NCBI GenBank assembly: GCA_018336075.1
Contig: JAGXRB010000260.1
Span: 1 to 41,512, forward strand
Source of the DNA: Bacteroidota bacterium
Lineage (GTDB): Bacteria; Bacteroidota; Bacteroidia; Bacteroidales; F082
Length of the DNA stretch: 41,512 nt
Direction: 5' to 3'
Positions within the stretch are counted from its first letter, which is position 1, and each line of letters opens with the position of its first letter. Made by a program: the position numbers and the translations under genes. Shown piece by piece: positions 8,590 through 17,607 of the stretch. The notes beneath the pieces are model-generated. The model searched no databases. It saw nothing but the letters and a program-made list of their open reading frames with translations, and was not told the DNA's origin.

Positions 8590-9741
8590 TCACAGCACCC
8601 CCAGTTCTTTAAGAATTCCTTTGTAAATTAGAATAGCGGGTTCAATTATTTCATCCGGAAAATCATAGTGCTCATTGTGCAATTGTGGATGACCTATACC
8701 TGAACCAATCCCGAAAAGTGCTGCATTGTATGATTGAGTGAAATGACCAAAATCCTCACTCCACCTGAAAGGGGATGCCAATGTTTTCAAAGGAATACTA
8801 TTTGCCAAAGCTGCCTTCATAATTATTTCAGTGCATTTTGCATTGTTAATCGTTGCAGGAAATTCTTCGGTATATGAAATAGCATATTTTATCTTGAAAG
8901 CATTGCTGTTTTGTTCAACTGTTTTTTCAATTTGTTCGCGTATCCTGAGCATATCTTCATTGCGTGATGCTCTTATTGTTGCCATAAGCACCGCATTGCC
9001 AGGTGAAGTGCCAAAAGCCTGTTCTCCAAGCCTGGCATGTATTACAGTTAATAGCGCAAAATCCTTTACCAGATTTTTATTGTTGTTAATTTCATTTAAT
9101 TGGATAATCAAATCTGCAAGCAACAGATCCGGATTTTTGCCGTCCTCAGGATGTGCAGCGTGTGAGGAGAGTCCTTTTAATTGAATGATAACCCCTGTTG
9201 AGGCGGAGGCAAAACTGCCATCTTTAATGCAAACACTCCCTTTTTCAAATCCCGGTAAATTGTGCAGTGCAAAGACAAAATCAGGCATTATCTTCAAAAA
9301 CAATTTGTCGTTAATCACCTTTTTTGCGCCTTGCCCTGTTTCCTCAGCAGGCTGGAAAAGCAAAACAACACGCCCTTTCTTTGGTCTTTCCTTATCCAAT
9401 ACTTTCGCCATTCCTACCAAAATGGCAGAATGACCATCATGACCGCATAAATGTGCGATACCATCATTTTTTGATCTGTAAGCAAAAGCATTGGATTCCT
9501 GAATTGGCAAAGCATCCAAGTCAGCCCTGAAAAGTATTGTTGGTCCGGTTTTGCCGGAATCATAGATGGCAGCAATACCATATCCGCCGATATTTCGTAT
9601 CAGTTCAGAAGGCTTTGTTTTTGCCAGGATCAGTGCAACGGAATTTGAGGTGTTTTTCTCGTTGCCCGACAATTCCGGAAAACTGTGCAGCTGTTTTCTG
9701 AAGTTTACAATTTCTTCAAGGAAGTTTGAATCTAATCCCAT
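8590..9741 (-). CDS. M20 family amidohydrolase (N-acyl-amino acid hydrolase)
   Basis: 383 residues, full length for the M20D hippurate hydrolase / N-acyl-L-amino-acid amidohydrolase group. Visible hallmarks: HSFPELSGNEKNT near the N-terminus, RADLDALPI, the metal-binding segment HLCGHDGHSAIL, FQPAEETGQGAKKVI with the catalytic glutamate, the dimerisation-domain motif LSSHAAHPEDGKNP, SEDFGHF, and the terminal GHPQLHNEHYDFPDE with a metal histidine. It likely removes an acyl group from an amino acid or a peptide in the cytoplasm; the exact substrate cannot be read from sequence. No signal peptide. It lies upstream of alr on the same strand with a 153-bp gap, so co-transcription is uncertain. 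Confidence 0.9.
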   Translation of the reverse strand: MGLDSNFLEEIVNFRKQLHSFPELSGNEKNTSNSVALILAKTKPSELIRNIGGYGIAAIYDSGKTGPTILFRADLDALPIQESNAFAYRSKNDGIAHLCGHDGHSAILVGMAKVLDKERPKKGRVVLLFQPAEETGQGAKKVINDKLFLKIMPDFVFALHNLPGFEKGSVCIKDGSFASASTGVIIQLKGLSSHAAHPEDGKNPDLLLADLIIQLNEINNNKNLVKDFALLTVIHARLGEQAFGTSPGNAVLMATIRASRNEDMLRIREQIEKTVEQNSNAFKIKYAISYTEEFPATINNAKCTEIIMKAALANSIPLKTLASPFRWSEDFGHFTQSYNAALFGIGSGIGHPQLHNEHYDFPDEIIEPAILIYKGILKELGVL

Positions 9742-9903
9742 AATTTCTCTTTATTGAGCCCAATATACGAAAAATTAAGCAAAGACTCAGTTGCGGCTAT
9801 GATATTTATTGATTATGAACGGTTTCTGCAACATCAGGCATTAACTATTATCGCAAAGCAGGATGGATATTCTCCAAAGGCTTGCTGATAAACTCAGCAT
9901 GTT

Positions 9904-10060
9904 GATATATCGGTGCGCTGCACCTCTCGTTTCAATTCTGTTTAATCATTCTACAAAGATTATCGCCACTCTTTGGCTCAATTTTCAGGTGCAGCACACG
10001 GGTAATCTTTGTAGAATTGTGCCCGGTGGTGTGTATAAAGGTGCAGCGCACCGAAATATC
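9904..10060. repeat. Nested palindromic repeat element (REP/MITE-like), 157 bp
   Basis: The outer arms CGGTGCGCTGCACCT (9911-9925) and its exact complement (10039-10053) extend with one mismatch to 9904 and 10060 (GATATAT / AAATATC). Inside lies a second perfect 15-bp pair, 9948-9962 with 10003-10017, built on CTACAAAGAT. A third partial copy of the outer arm is at 9987-10001. It fills the 455-bp gap between the M20 and EamA genes; nothing else was recognised there. Confidence 0.75.
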
Positions 10061-10196
10061 TGATGCAAGGTTTTTAGCCAATATCTCCCAAATTCTTGCA
10101 CAAGAAATATGATATTATACCAAAGTGAAGCATAGATGAAATAAAAAGTTGAATTAACTTTCAATATTTCATAGTTTAGAGCTTTTTCAGCAAGCC

Positions 10197-11084
10197 CTAT
10201 CTTAATTCCTGATTTCCAATTTTCCTGTATTGTGAAATAATCACACCTGCCAGCATAAGTGCACAACCGGTAAGATCCAAAGCTGTCATTTTTTCGTGTA
10301 GTAATAAATATCCTCCCAAAAGCGCAAACACCGCTTCCAGGCTTAGTATCAATGCAGCATGGTCGGCTCTCGCATGTCGCTGACCAGCAACCTGTAAGGT
10401 GAAGCCAATTCCGGCTGATGCTATCCCTGCATAGAGAATTGGAAGCGCGGCATTATTCAATTGTTCAAGGTCAGGGTTTTCAAAAATGAAAGCCAAAACA
10501 AGACTTATGAAGCCACTCACAAAAAATTGTATAAAGGCCAGAACCCGAAAATCATGCAGGGGTGCAATGTATGAAAGTACGATCATGTGCATGGCCCAGA
10601 AAACTGCACTTATAAGCACAAGAAGGTCTCCTGTGCCCATCTGCATATTTTCATGTACCGAAAGCAAATAAAGTCCGATGGTGGCAATAATTGCGCCAGT
10701 CCACACTTTCGGACCGGAAGACTGCCTTCTTAACAGCCCGAAAGCCGGCACAAAAAGAATATACAGACTGGTGATAAAGCCGGCTTTTCCTGCAGTGGTA
10801 TAGATGATACCAACTTGTTGAAAACTTGATGCAACAAAGAGCGCCAATCCAGCCATAATGCCATGCAGCAGAAGCAACCGGTTTTTCGTAAAGCTGAATG
10901 AGATAGATGGTTTGAAAAAGAACATAAATGGCAGCAAAGTGAGCGCGCCGAGTAAAAAACGTATGCCGTTAAATGTAAGCGGACCTGTGAAATCCATGCC
11001 ACGCCTTTGAGCAACGAAGGCAAAACCCCAGATCAAAGATGCTGCTAAAAGTAAGATATTGGATTGTATTCTTTTATTTTTCAT
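10197..11084 (-). CDS. EamA/DMT family transporter
   Basis: 295 residues with ten hydrophobic helices arranged as two EamA repeats, the standard size for drug/metabolite transporters. The N-terminal repeat starts AASLIWGFAFVAQRRGMDF and shows the typical FNGIRFLLGAL; the second repeat has GDLLVLISAVFWAMHMIVLSY and ends with the signature AALILSLEAVFALLGGYLLLHEKMTALDLTGCALMLAGV. Inner membrane; it probably exports an amino acid or metabolite, but the substrate cannot be assigned. It begins 19 bp after the symporter gene ends, so the two likely form one operon reading leftward. Confidence 0.9.
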   Translation of the reverse strand: MKNKRIQSNILLLAASLIWGFAFVAQRRGMDFTGPLTFNGIRFLLGALTLLPFMFFFKPSISFSFTKNRLLLLHGIMAGLALFVASSFQQVGIIYTTAGKAGFITSLYILFVPAFGLLRRQSSGPKVWTGAIIATIGLYLLSVHENMQMGTGDLLVLISAVFWAMHMIVLSYIAPLHDFRVLAFIQFFVSGFISLVLAFIFENPDLEQLNNAALPILYAGIASAGIGFTLQVAGQRHARADHAALILSLEAVFALLGGYLLLHEKMTALDLTGCALMLAGVIISQYRKIGNQELR

Positions 11085-11103
11085 CCCATTCCTGCTTGTG
11101 GTC

Positions 11104-12891
11104 TCAGTCCATACGAAGCTGTTGCCAGAATTTTGTTAAAAGCAATAGTGAGACGATGGCAATACTTCCAAAAACCAGCGTCAGATTCAGGTTGCCATAA
11201 AGCCATTCTCCAATGGCAAAAAGGGTGCTGTAGATGGCTGTTACACCAAACACCATGCAAAGGATTCCGGTAGGGACATCCCATTTCAGATCTTCTGCTT
11301 TCTGGAGCTCAATGCCTTCTGACCTGGCTTTATCAACAACCTTTTTCCAGCCAGGACCTCCCGGACGGATGCGTTGGTAAAAACTCCGCAGGGTTTTGTC
11401 GTCGGCAGGTTTGGTCAAAAAGGTTACGGTAAGCCATGCAACTGTTGTAATACCAACGCCGGTGACAATCTTGAAAGTCTCAGAAGGGTCATAGTCATAA
11501 AACTTTTTCATTAACACAAAGGCAATGGCCACAAAAAATGAAACCATCATGCCGGCCAGCTCTGTGAAGGCATTGATGCGCCACCAAAACCAGCGGAGAA
11601 TGTATATCATGCCTGTACCTGCACCAATCTGAAGGAGAATATTGAATGCCTGAAGGGCGTTTTCGAGTACCAAAGCAAACAAAATTGCGAAAAACATTAA
11701 AGCCACTGTTGTAATGCGTCCGGCCACTACCTGTTGCTTTTGTGTCGCTTCCGGATTGAGAAATCGTACATAAAAATCATTCACAATATAGGATGATCCC
11801 CAATTGAGTTGTGAAGCTGTTGTCGACATGAAAGCTGCTATAAGTGAGGCTACTACAAGTCCGAGAAATCCATGTGGAAGTCTCTGTAACATGGCAGGGT
11901 AAGCCATATCGTGCTGAATATACTGAGGATTCATGTGTGGAAAAGCAGCCTGCAAAGAAGCGATATCCGGAAAAACAATCAACGAAAGCAAACCAACGAT
12001 AATCCAAGGCCAAGGACGAATGGCGTAGTGGAAAAAGTTGAAAAGTAAGGTAGCACCCATTGCATTTTTTTCGTTTTTTGCCGAAAGCATCCTTTGGGCA
12101 ATATAGCCGCCGCCGCCCGGTTCGGCACCTGGATACCAGACGCTCCACCATTGCACCGCGAGTGGAATCACAAGCAATGACACAAACATATCGGTGTTCG
12201 AAATTTTGGGTACAATTTCGAGTTTATCAGCCACTGCGGGGTGTGCAAAAAGTTCTGCAAGACCCGATGTTTCTTGTCTTACCAATAGTATTGCTGCTCC
12301 GATAGCACCTGCCATTGCAAGGCTGAACTGGAAAAAGTCGGTGAACAGAATACTTCTCAGACCACCCAATGCGCTGTAAAATACCACGATTATTGATGCA
12401 ATTATCAAGGTTGTAGCAGGCGACCAGCCTAACATCACACCGCTAATTTTTATGAGTGCGATAGAAACGGAAGCGATTACCATGATGTTAAAAAATGCAC
12501 CTAAATAGATGGCCCTGAAGCCTCTCAGAAATGCAGCCATGCGTCCACTGTAGCGAATCTCATAAAACTCAAGGTCGGTAAGCACTTGCGAACGGTTCCA
12601 AAGTTTGGCATACACAAACACCGTCAGCATACCTGTGAGCAAGAATGCCCACCAGACCCAGTTGCCTGCAACACCGTTTTGCCGCACTATATCTGTTACA
12701 AGATTTGGCGTATCGCAGGAGAATGTTGTTGCCACCATACTGATACCAAGCAACCACCATGGCATGTTTCTTCCGGAAAGAAAAAACTCACTATAGCCTT
12801 TGCCTGCGCTGCGTGAGCCCCAGACGCCAATGGCGATAAGGAGAATGAAAAAGATAATTACGATAATCCAGTCAGTAGAATTCAGGTGCAT
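11104..12891 (-). CDS. Sodium:solute symporter (SSS family)
   Basis: 595 residues with about 13-14 hydrophobic helices, typical of the SSS family. The N-terminus carries the expected GxxxKGYSEFFLSGRNMPWWLLGISMVATTFS, followed by YSALGGLRSILFTDFFQF, the family's signature segment, and later LIAAFMSTTASQLNWGSSYIVND, the sodium-site helix. The long C-terminal hydrophilic stretch (RIRPGGPGWKKV) matches members annotated as sugar or amino-acid symporters, but the substrate is not predictable. Inner membrane, sodium-driven uptake. First gene of a probable two-gene operon with the EamA transporter. Confidence 0.9.
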   Translation of the reverse strand: MHLNSTDWIIVIIFFILLIAIGVWGSRSAGKGYSEFFLSGRNMPWWLLGISMVATTFSCDTPNLVTDIVRQNGVAGNWVWWAFLLTGMLTVFVYAKLWNRSQVLTDLEFYEIRYSGRMAAFLRGFRAIYLGAFFNIMVIASVSIALIKISGVMLGWSPATTLIIASIIVVFYSALGGLRSILFTDFFQFSLAMAGAIGAAILLVRQETSGLAELFAHPAVADKLEIVPKISNTDMFVSLLVIPLAVQWWSVWYPGAEPGGGGYIAQRMLSAKNEKNAMGATLLFNFFHYAIRPWPWIIVGLLSLIVFPDIASLQAAFPHMNPQYIQHDMAYPAMLQRLPHGFLGLVVASLIAAFMSTTASQLNWGSSYIVNDFYVRFLNPEATQKQQVVAGRITTVALMFFAILFALVLENALQAFNILLQIGAGTGMIYILRWFWWRINAFTELAGMMVSFFVAIAFVLMKKFYDYDPSETFKIVTGVGITTVAWLTVTFLTKPADDKTLRSFYQRIRPGGPGWKKVVDKARSEGIELQKAEDLKWDVPTGILCMVFGVTAIYSTLFAIGEWLYGNLNLTLVFGSIAIVSLLLLTKFWQQLRMD

Positions 12892-13011
12892 AATTGAAGT
12901 GTTTTATTTGTTATCTATACGCTTTTTGCTGCTTCTAAAGAATAATTTTACTCAAGGTTACATCTGTCTTACAAATTTTCGAACCTGTATTCAAAAAACA
13001 AATGTATTGTT

Positions 13012-14034
13012 TTAACTGAAATATTTTTCATCCAGATCCTGCATTGTTCGTTTCTGCTTTATAAAGTATTCAATCACAATATTTTTTCGGTAAACACGGC
13101 TCACGGGTTTTGGTTTTATCCGACGCCTTTTGGCTCTAAGCGCAGGCAGTTTTCTGTAGAAATGCATATGTGCGCGTATAACCGCCAGAAAGTCTCCAAA
13201 GCCACCTTCGAGAAAGAATTTCACGCTCGCAATACCATCAAGAAAAAGGCGTGTGATGATAACATAGGCAAAGAAAGAAGGCGGCAGGTTTTTATACAAC
13301 ATTGAAAGGTTGTTGCGGAAGTTGAGATATGTTTTGCGGGATGAAATCTTTGGCAAAGTGCCGCCACCGATATGAAAAACGGCAGAATGCGGACAATACA
13401 TGATTTTGTATCCGTTGTTTTTCAGCCGCCAGCAAAAATCAATCTCTTCCATGTGGGCAAAAAAATCTTCATCCATACCGCCATACTTATGGTAAAGGTC
13501 ACTCCTCACAAACATACATGCTCCACTCGCCCAAAAAACTTCCTTCACATCATCATATTGTCCTTCGTCCTTTTCGATGTGCTGAAAAAGACGGCCGCGA
13601 CAGAAGGGATATCCGAATTTATCAATAAACCCTCCGCCGGCGCCGGCATACTCAAAGTATGCAGTATCAGCAAATGACAATAATTTTGGTTGACATGCTG
13701 CTACATCAGGATTGCTTTCCATGAGCTCCATCAATGGTTCCAGCCAGCCGTCACTCACTTCAATATCTGAGTTTAGCAAGACATAATAGCGGGAATCTAC
13801 CTGCTTGAGGGCAATGTTGTATCCGGCAGCAAAACCCCCGTTTGTGGGATTTTGAATTAATCTTACTTCTGGGAAATTCTTTCTGAGAAAGCTGACCGAA
13901 TCATCTGTAGATGCATTGTCAGCGACTATTACCTCTGCCAGATGTTTGCTTTTTTGAAGCACACCGGGCAAAAAACGTTCAAGGAAACGCTTTCCGTTAT
14001 AGTTCAGTATTACTACTGCAATTTCTTTTTTCAT
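13012..14034 (-). CDS. Glycosyltransferase family 2
   Basis: 340 residues using the ATG at 14034, which overlaps the stop of the upstream acyltransferase gene as ATGA; the longer frame from 14079 would only add residues inside that gene. GT-A fold features: VVILNYNGKRFLERFLPG, VIVADNASTDDSV, LIQNPTNGGFAAGYN, the metal-binding LLNSDIEV, and the acceptor segment GMDEDFFAHMEEIDFCWRLKNNGY. This pattern belongs to the rhamnosyltransferase-like GT2 group that builds surface polysaccharides. The C-terminus has a hydrophobic segment (SFFAYVIITRLFLDGIASV) that may associate with the membrane. Translational coupling to an LpxL-type acyltransferase suggests a role in lipid A, glycolipid or surface glycan assembly. 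Confidence 0.9.
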   Translation of the reverse strand: MKKEIAVVILNYNGKRFLERFLPGVLQKSKHLAEVIVADNASTDDSVSFLRKNFPEVRLIQNPTNGGFAAGYNIALKQVDSRYYVLLNSDIEVSDGWLEPLMELMESNPDVAACQPKLLSFADTAYFEYAGAGGGFIDKFGYPFCRGRLFQHIEKDEGQYDDVKEVFWASGACMFVRSDLYHKYGGMDEDFFAHMEEIDFCWRLKNNGYKIMYCPHSAVFHIGGGTLPKISSRKTYLNFRNNLSMLYKNLPPSFFAYVIITRLFLDGIASVKFFLEGGFGDFLAVIRAHMHFYRKLPALRAKRRRIKPKPVSRVYRKNIVIEYFIKQKRTMQDLDEKYFS

Positions 14035-14915
14035 ACTGCTGCTTTCTGTCGTTTGTGCTTCCAGCGCCGATGCGACCAAAGCCAGTTATCAGGCCGTTTT
14101 TGTATGGATTTCTCAAGCAAACGGACATACTGTTCACTTATTTCTGTTTCTGCCGTTTTTTTTCCATTCTCACAAAGCAAAGTCGCACTTGCCTCGTAAA
14201 TTCCACGCTGTAAACGCATTACATCAAGATAAACTACAGCAAAATCCAGACTTCGTGCCATCTTTTCTAATCCATTAAAAAACGGTGTATCCTGATGAAG
14301 AAAATTTGTCCAGTAGTCAGTTTCAATTCCCTGAGGAGTTTGATCGCCCAGAATCAATACTATTCTTGGTTTTTCTTTTTCTGCAGCAAGTTGACGGTAT
14401 GCTGATCTGGATTCAAAAAGCAAAAGTCCTCCCAGGTGCTGCCTTATTTTTTTCATCAGCTTGTCAAAGTTGCTGTCAGAGATTTTCTTGTAAATAGCAA
14501 TCGATTCGTGCCTTTGGGTGAGTGAAAGGTAACTTGCCAGCATCTCCCAGTTTCCTGAATGACCTACAGCAAGAAAAATACTTTTGCCCTGATCAAACAA
14601 ATGATCTATAACTTGTTGGTTGTTAATGTTTACACGTTTGATAAAAGTGTCGCTGCTAACACCTAGCATTTTGATGGATTCCAGAATGGTATCGGCTAAG
14701 TTTCTGTAAAAATCCTTTTCAATCTTTAGCAGTTCAGCTGTGCTTTTTTCAGGAAAACTATTGATCAGATTGGTCCTCACTACTTTTCTTCTGTAGCGGA
14801 TAAGGTAGTAAAGGATGAATTTTATCCCGTCTGCAACAACATACAGCAAACGATAGGGCAGCAATGCCACAAGGTTTGCAACAGCAAGTAAGACCCAAAA
14901 TGCCAGTTTGTTCAT
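14031..14915 (-). CDS. LpxL/HtrB-type lipid A acyltransferase
   Basis: 294 residues. The family transfers an acyl chain to lipid A or related lipids at the inner membrane. A membrane anchor lies at residues 5-25, followed by YYLIRYRRKVVRTNL and the HX4E catalytic motif GHSGNWEML, then GDQTPQGIETDYWTNFLHQDTPFFNG, and DNWLWSHRRWKH at the C-terminus. The ATG at 14915 is preferred over 14948 because the -7 element TATTTTTG (14953-14946) covers the latter. The gene is coupled by ATGA overlap to the downstream glycosyltransferase. Confidence 0.9.
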   Translation of the reverse strand: MNKLAFWVLLAVANLVALLPYRLLYVVADGIKFILYYLIRYRRKVVRTNLINSFPEKSTAELLKIEKDFYRNLADTILESIKMLGVSSDTFIKRVNINNQQVIDHLFDQGKSIFLAVGHSGNWEMLASYLSLTQRHESIAIYKKISDSNFDKLMKKIRQHLGGLLLFESRSAYRQLAAEKEKPRIVLILGDQTPQGIETDYWTNFLHQDTPFFNGLEKMARSLDFAVVYLDVMRLQRGIYEASATLLCENGKKTAETEISEQYVRLLEKSIQKRPDNWLWSHRRWKHKRQKAAV

Positions 14916-14945
14916 GCTTTTTGTATTCAGGAATTGGCAAAGGAA

Positions 14946-14953
14946 CAAAAATA
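14946..14953 (-). promoter_or_regulatory. -7 element of acyltransferase operon
   Basis: TATTTTTG on the minus strand is an exact TAnnTTTG match and overlaps the alternative ATG at 14948, so translation should begin at 14915. A -33 TTG is not evident. The remaining part of the 14954-15218 gap shows no other feature. Confidence 0.5.
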
Positions 14954-15218
14954 CACGGTTTTTCTGATATGAGCCTTTTGTTTTTAGGATGAAACCTGTT
15001 TTTTACACTATAAGGATGATGTTCCCCATCTGAAAACTATTTCCTTCGCTTCATTAGATATATCCTGTTTTTTGTTTTAATCCAATGCAGTTGTGTAATA
15101 ATTTCTGAATGTTTTGACTCTCTGGAAAACATGGTTTTGTTTAGTAATCATAGAAAAATGATCAAACTTCCATATGATTTCTGAGCAGCATGGATAAAAA
15201 ACACCTTTGAATTATGCC

Positions 15219-15283
15219 CGTGAATTATGTAACATTTTGATTCTAAAGTGTAACTGATTTTGGTGTTGAATGGTTGAACTTTG
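15219..15283 (+). promoter_or_regulatory. Composite 21-bp-repeat promoter, copy 2 (plus strand)
   Basis: CGTGAAT (15219-15225, 5/7 to TGTGAAA), 2 nt, TGTAA (15228-15232), 16 nt, TGTAA (15249-15253), 22 nt, GAACTTTG (15276-15283). This is the only plus-strand copy and it precedes the plus-strand gene at 15441, as expected for a real promoter. The leader is about 154 nt. Confidence 0.8.
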
Positions 15284-15440
15284 TAAGAATAAATATTTAA
15301 AACTGAATATTCGGTTAGATGAAATTAAACTATTACAATGTTTTGCAATTACAGACCTGTCATTTTTACAGATGCGTGAATTGATGGACGATCTTTTGAA
15401 ATATAGAATTTAAGGGCTTAGAAGCTGAAAAAAAAATAAT

Positions 15441-15983
15441 ATGAACCAAAAAAAGAGGATAAAAATGGAAACAAATAAAAAAACAATCATAAGAGAAAGT
15501 CTCAGAAATACGTATAAAGTAACTATGAAGGGTAAAACGAATTCAGGAGGTATTATCATTAAGGAGACATCCATTCAGCTGGAGCTTATGACTCCGTCAA
15601 ATGGCCTGGGCATGACAAGATTCAGCATCATATTTGAATTTGAAGACTCAAGATCAATATCGGTTTATGGAAATTATCTTTCGAAAATTGTAGTACCCAG
15701 GATTTATTCAGGAGGTAAAGTTGTTATCCATTGTTTTACCGAAGAGTTTGACGAAGAGGAACATAGCAAATTGCTGTCCAAAGCGAGGGCAAATGATGTA
15801 AAAAATATCATTAGAAATGGCCTTACAAAAGCAGGGAAATGTGATGTTTTATTGGAGGAGCAAGGATTCGATGAGTTTTCTGGATACTCCTTATTTGAAG
15901 ATGATATTTCTGAACAGGATTTCTATAACAGCACCGTGATTGTTGATATTATTCCGCCAAAATTACTGAAAGCAGCAAATTAA
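15441..15983 (+). CDS. OmpA-like domain protein without signal peptide
   Basis: 180 residues; an ATG at 15465 preceded by AGAGG is an equally good start (172 residues). No signal peptide, lipobox or TM segment is visible. Residues about 65-178 follow the order of the OmpA/MotB C-terminal fold: strand FSIIFEFEDSRSIS, helix, strand KVVIHCFTEEFDEEEH in place of the usual I-x-G-H-T-D, helix LLSKARANDVKNIIRNGL matching LSxxRAxxVxxxL, then VLLEEQGFDE and the last strand STVIVDIIPP. Because it seems to stay in the cytoplasm, peptidoglycan binding is doubtful. Its promoter is a copy of the eight-fold composite promoter, which links it to the true envelope OmpA proteins of the window. Domain assignment is my inference; function unknown. 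Confidence 0.6.
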   Translation: MNQKKRIKMETNKKTIIRESLRNTYKVTMKGKTNSGGIIIKETSIQLELMTPSNGLGMTRFSIIFEFEDSRSISVYGNYLSKIVVPRIYSGGKVVIHCFTEEFDEEEHSKLLSKARANDVKNIIRNGLTKAGKCDVLLEEQGFDEFSGYSLFEDDISEQDFYNSTVIVDIIPPKLLKAAN

Positions 15984-16138
15984 AAACATAGGATAGGTTC
16001 CCGATTTGCAGATCGCCTGACTTAAAAGACATAAACAGTTAAATGTTATACAAAGAATAAACTTCGGCCTCCTTTTATAGAGGGCTACATTTTACCCAAA
16101 ACCTACTGAAACAAATAGTTTCAGGTTGCTTGCATCTA

Positions 16139-16177
16139 AAATTCCAGATTGATCGTTTTGCCTTCAGTCTGGAATTT
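16139..16177. terminator. Hairpin between convergent genes
   Basis: The perfect 10-bp stem AAATTCCAGA (16139-16148) / TCTGGAATTT (16168-16177) with a 19-nt loop lies between the gene ending at 15983 (plus) and the one ending at 16264 (minus). It may terminate either. A smaller hairpin CTGAAAC / GTTTCAG lies at 16105-16124. Confidence 0.55.
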
Positions 16178-16263
16178 CCCTTTTGATGCATTGCATTGAT
16201 TTGAAACTGCTATATCATGTACTCTTTGAAAAAATCAGGAATGCAGTAAAACAAGCAATAACA

Positions 16264-17343
16264 TTAGTCAGTGTTGAATACTTCGATAACTGGCAGTGCG
16301 CGGTTACTGAAGTCAAACAATGCCTGATTTTCCCACGGAGAAGCATCATTTGCCTGATTTCCTTTCCATGCAATCAGTTCTGCACCCCAATAGCAAAAAC
16401 CAATGCCTTTCTCAACCTCATCCAGAACAATCTTTTTGATGTCGGCTAAAAACTCCTTTTGTCCTTGCGGTGTTGCCGGGTATTTGGGTAAAATGAGTTG
16501 GTCATTCAATCCGACAATATTATTGGTCCAGTCGTTCCAATCCAGCGTAAAAGGGTAGGCCGTTTCTGCAATCAAAATATCTTTCTGATGTGTTTGACTC
16601 AACGATTGAAGGGTGTTTTTCAGGTTTGCCAAATCCTTTCCATGCCAGATGGGATAATACGAAAGTCCGATAATATCATAGTCCAGATCAGTCACCTGAT
16701 TGTAAAACCAGCTTGAATTTGTAAGCCCTGCAAAATGAATGATGATTTTTGTCTTTGACGAGACCTTCCTGACGGCTTGAATGGCCGACGACATCAGCGT
16801 TTTGAACTGTTGTGAATTTGTAGATAGGTTCCCTTGTGGATGCAAAAAACCGGAGTTAATCTCGTTGCCTATTTGAATGTAGTCCGGTTTCATCTGTTCC
16901 ATAACCCTTTCAGTATATTTATTCACGCTGTCAACCAAACTGGAAAAAGCAATTCCTTTCCATTGGTTTGGAGTCAGCTGTTGTCCAGGATCAGCCCATG
17001 TATCTGAATAATGTAAGGTAAGCCAGACTTTAAATCCAAGATTCTTTAGCCTTTGCGAAAATGTTTTCACCTCTTGAAACCCTGCATGTTCGTTTTGCGG
17101 ATCTACCCAAAGCTTTAATCTGATGGTATTTACGCCATTGTTTTTAAGAATACTTAAAAATTCTTCTTCAGCGCCTGCAAGATTATAGAAAATTGGATTG
17201 GTCAGTTCTATTTCAGGCAAAGCAGAAATATCAACAGCAGAGATGAAGTCAGCGGCTCCATCAATTGGTTTGTCCTGATTATCATCTTTTTTGCATGCGA
17301 TGAGTGTGAATACGAAAAAGATATACAGAATATTTTTGAACAT
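16264..17343 (-). CDS. GH53 endo-beta-1,4-galactanase lipoprotein
   Basis: 359 residues. The N-terminal lipobox (FVFTLIACKKDD) predicts a lipoprotein, in Bacteroidota usually on the outer membrane. The mature part matches glycoside hydrolase family 53: GVNTIRLKLWVDP, LTLHYSDTWADPGQQLTPNQW, the acid/base in DYIQIGNEINSG, and the nucleophile in ILIAETAYPF, with the C-terminal GIGFCYWGAELIAW. GH53 enzymes cut beta-1,4-galactan side chains of pectin. Full length for the family. It is isolated: no SusC/SusD pair or other carbohydrate enzyme is in the window, so it may act as a stand-alone enzyme. Confidence 0.9.
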   Translation of the reverse strand: MFKNILYIFFVFTLIACKKDDNQDKPIDGAADFISAVDISALPEIELTNPIFYNLAGAEEEFLSILKNNGVNTIRLKLWVDPQNEHAGFQEVKTFSQRLKNLGFKVWLTLHYSDTWADPGQQLTPNQWKGIAFSSLVDSVNKYTERVMEQMKPDYIQIGNEINSGFLHPQGNLSTNSQQFKTLMSSAIQAVRKVSSKTKIIIHFAGLTNSSWFYNQVTDLDYDIIGLSYYPIWHGKDLANLKNTLQSLSQTHQKDILIAETAYPFTLDWNDWTNNIVGLNDQLILPKYPATPQGQKEFLADIKKIVLDEVEKGIGFCYWGAELIAWKGNQANDASPWENQALFDFSNRALPVIEVFNTD

Positions 17344-17422
17344 TTTTATTTGATTCTTTAATAATACCTTGAACAGTTTATATAGCCTTGAAAAATGAAC
17401 CCTATTCTACTGAAAACTTTGG

Positions 17423-17430
17423 CAAAATTA
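17423..17430 (-). promoter_or_regulatory. -7 element of GH53 gene
   Basis: TAATTTTG on the minus strand fits TAnnTTTG and gives a leader of about 75 nt for the gene starting at 17343. A -33 TTG at normal spacing is not obvious. Confidence 0.35.
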
Positions 17431-17530
17431 GCGATTTGAGTTGGAAAGAGTTTTGTTCAACAAGATTTAACCCATTTTCACTCAAAATAATCATCCTTTT
17501 CTTTATGGACCTTGTGCCTTCTATGGGGCT

Positions 17531-17582
17531 CTCTGTGTAATATCTATATCACAGAGTTGCACAACTCCGACAACTGTCGGAG
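17531..17582. repeat. Three consecutive inverted repeats
   Basis: Three short palindromes share their edges: CTCTGTG / CACAGAG (17531-17556), GAGTTG-CA-CAACTC (17554-17567) and CTCCGACA-AC-TGTCGGAG (17565-17582). They lie in the gap between the GH53 gene and the terminator at 17608. This looks like a dispersed REP-type element rather than a terminator, as no T-run follows on either strand. Confidence 0.6.
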
Positions 17583-17607
17583 CGCAAAGAGGTAATCCAA
17601 AGTTTAA

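Noticed and set aside
9904-10060. Rho-independent terminator for the EamA operon
   Set aside because: Arms are 114 bp apart, there is no T-run, and the nested structure fits a repeat element better.
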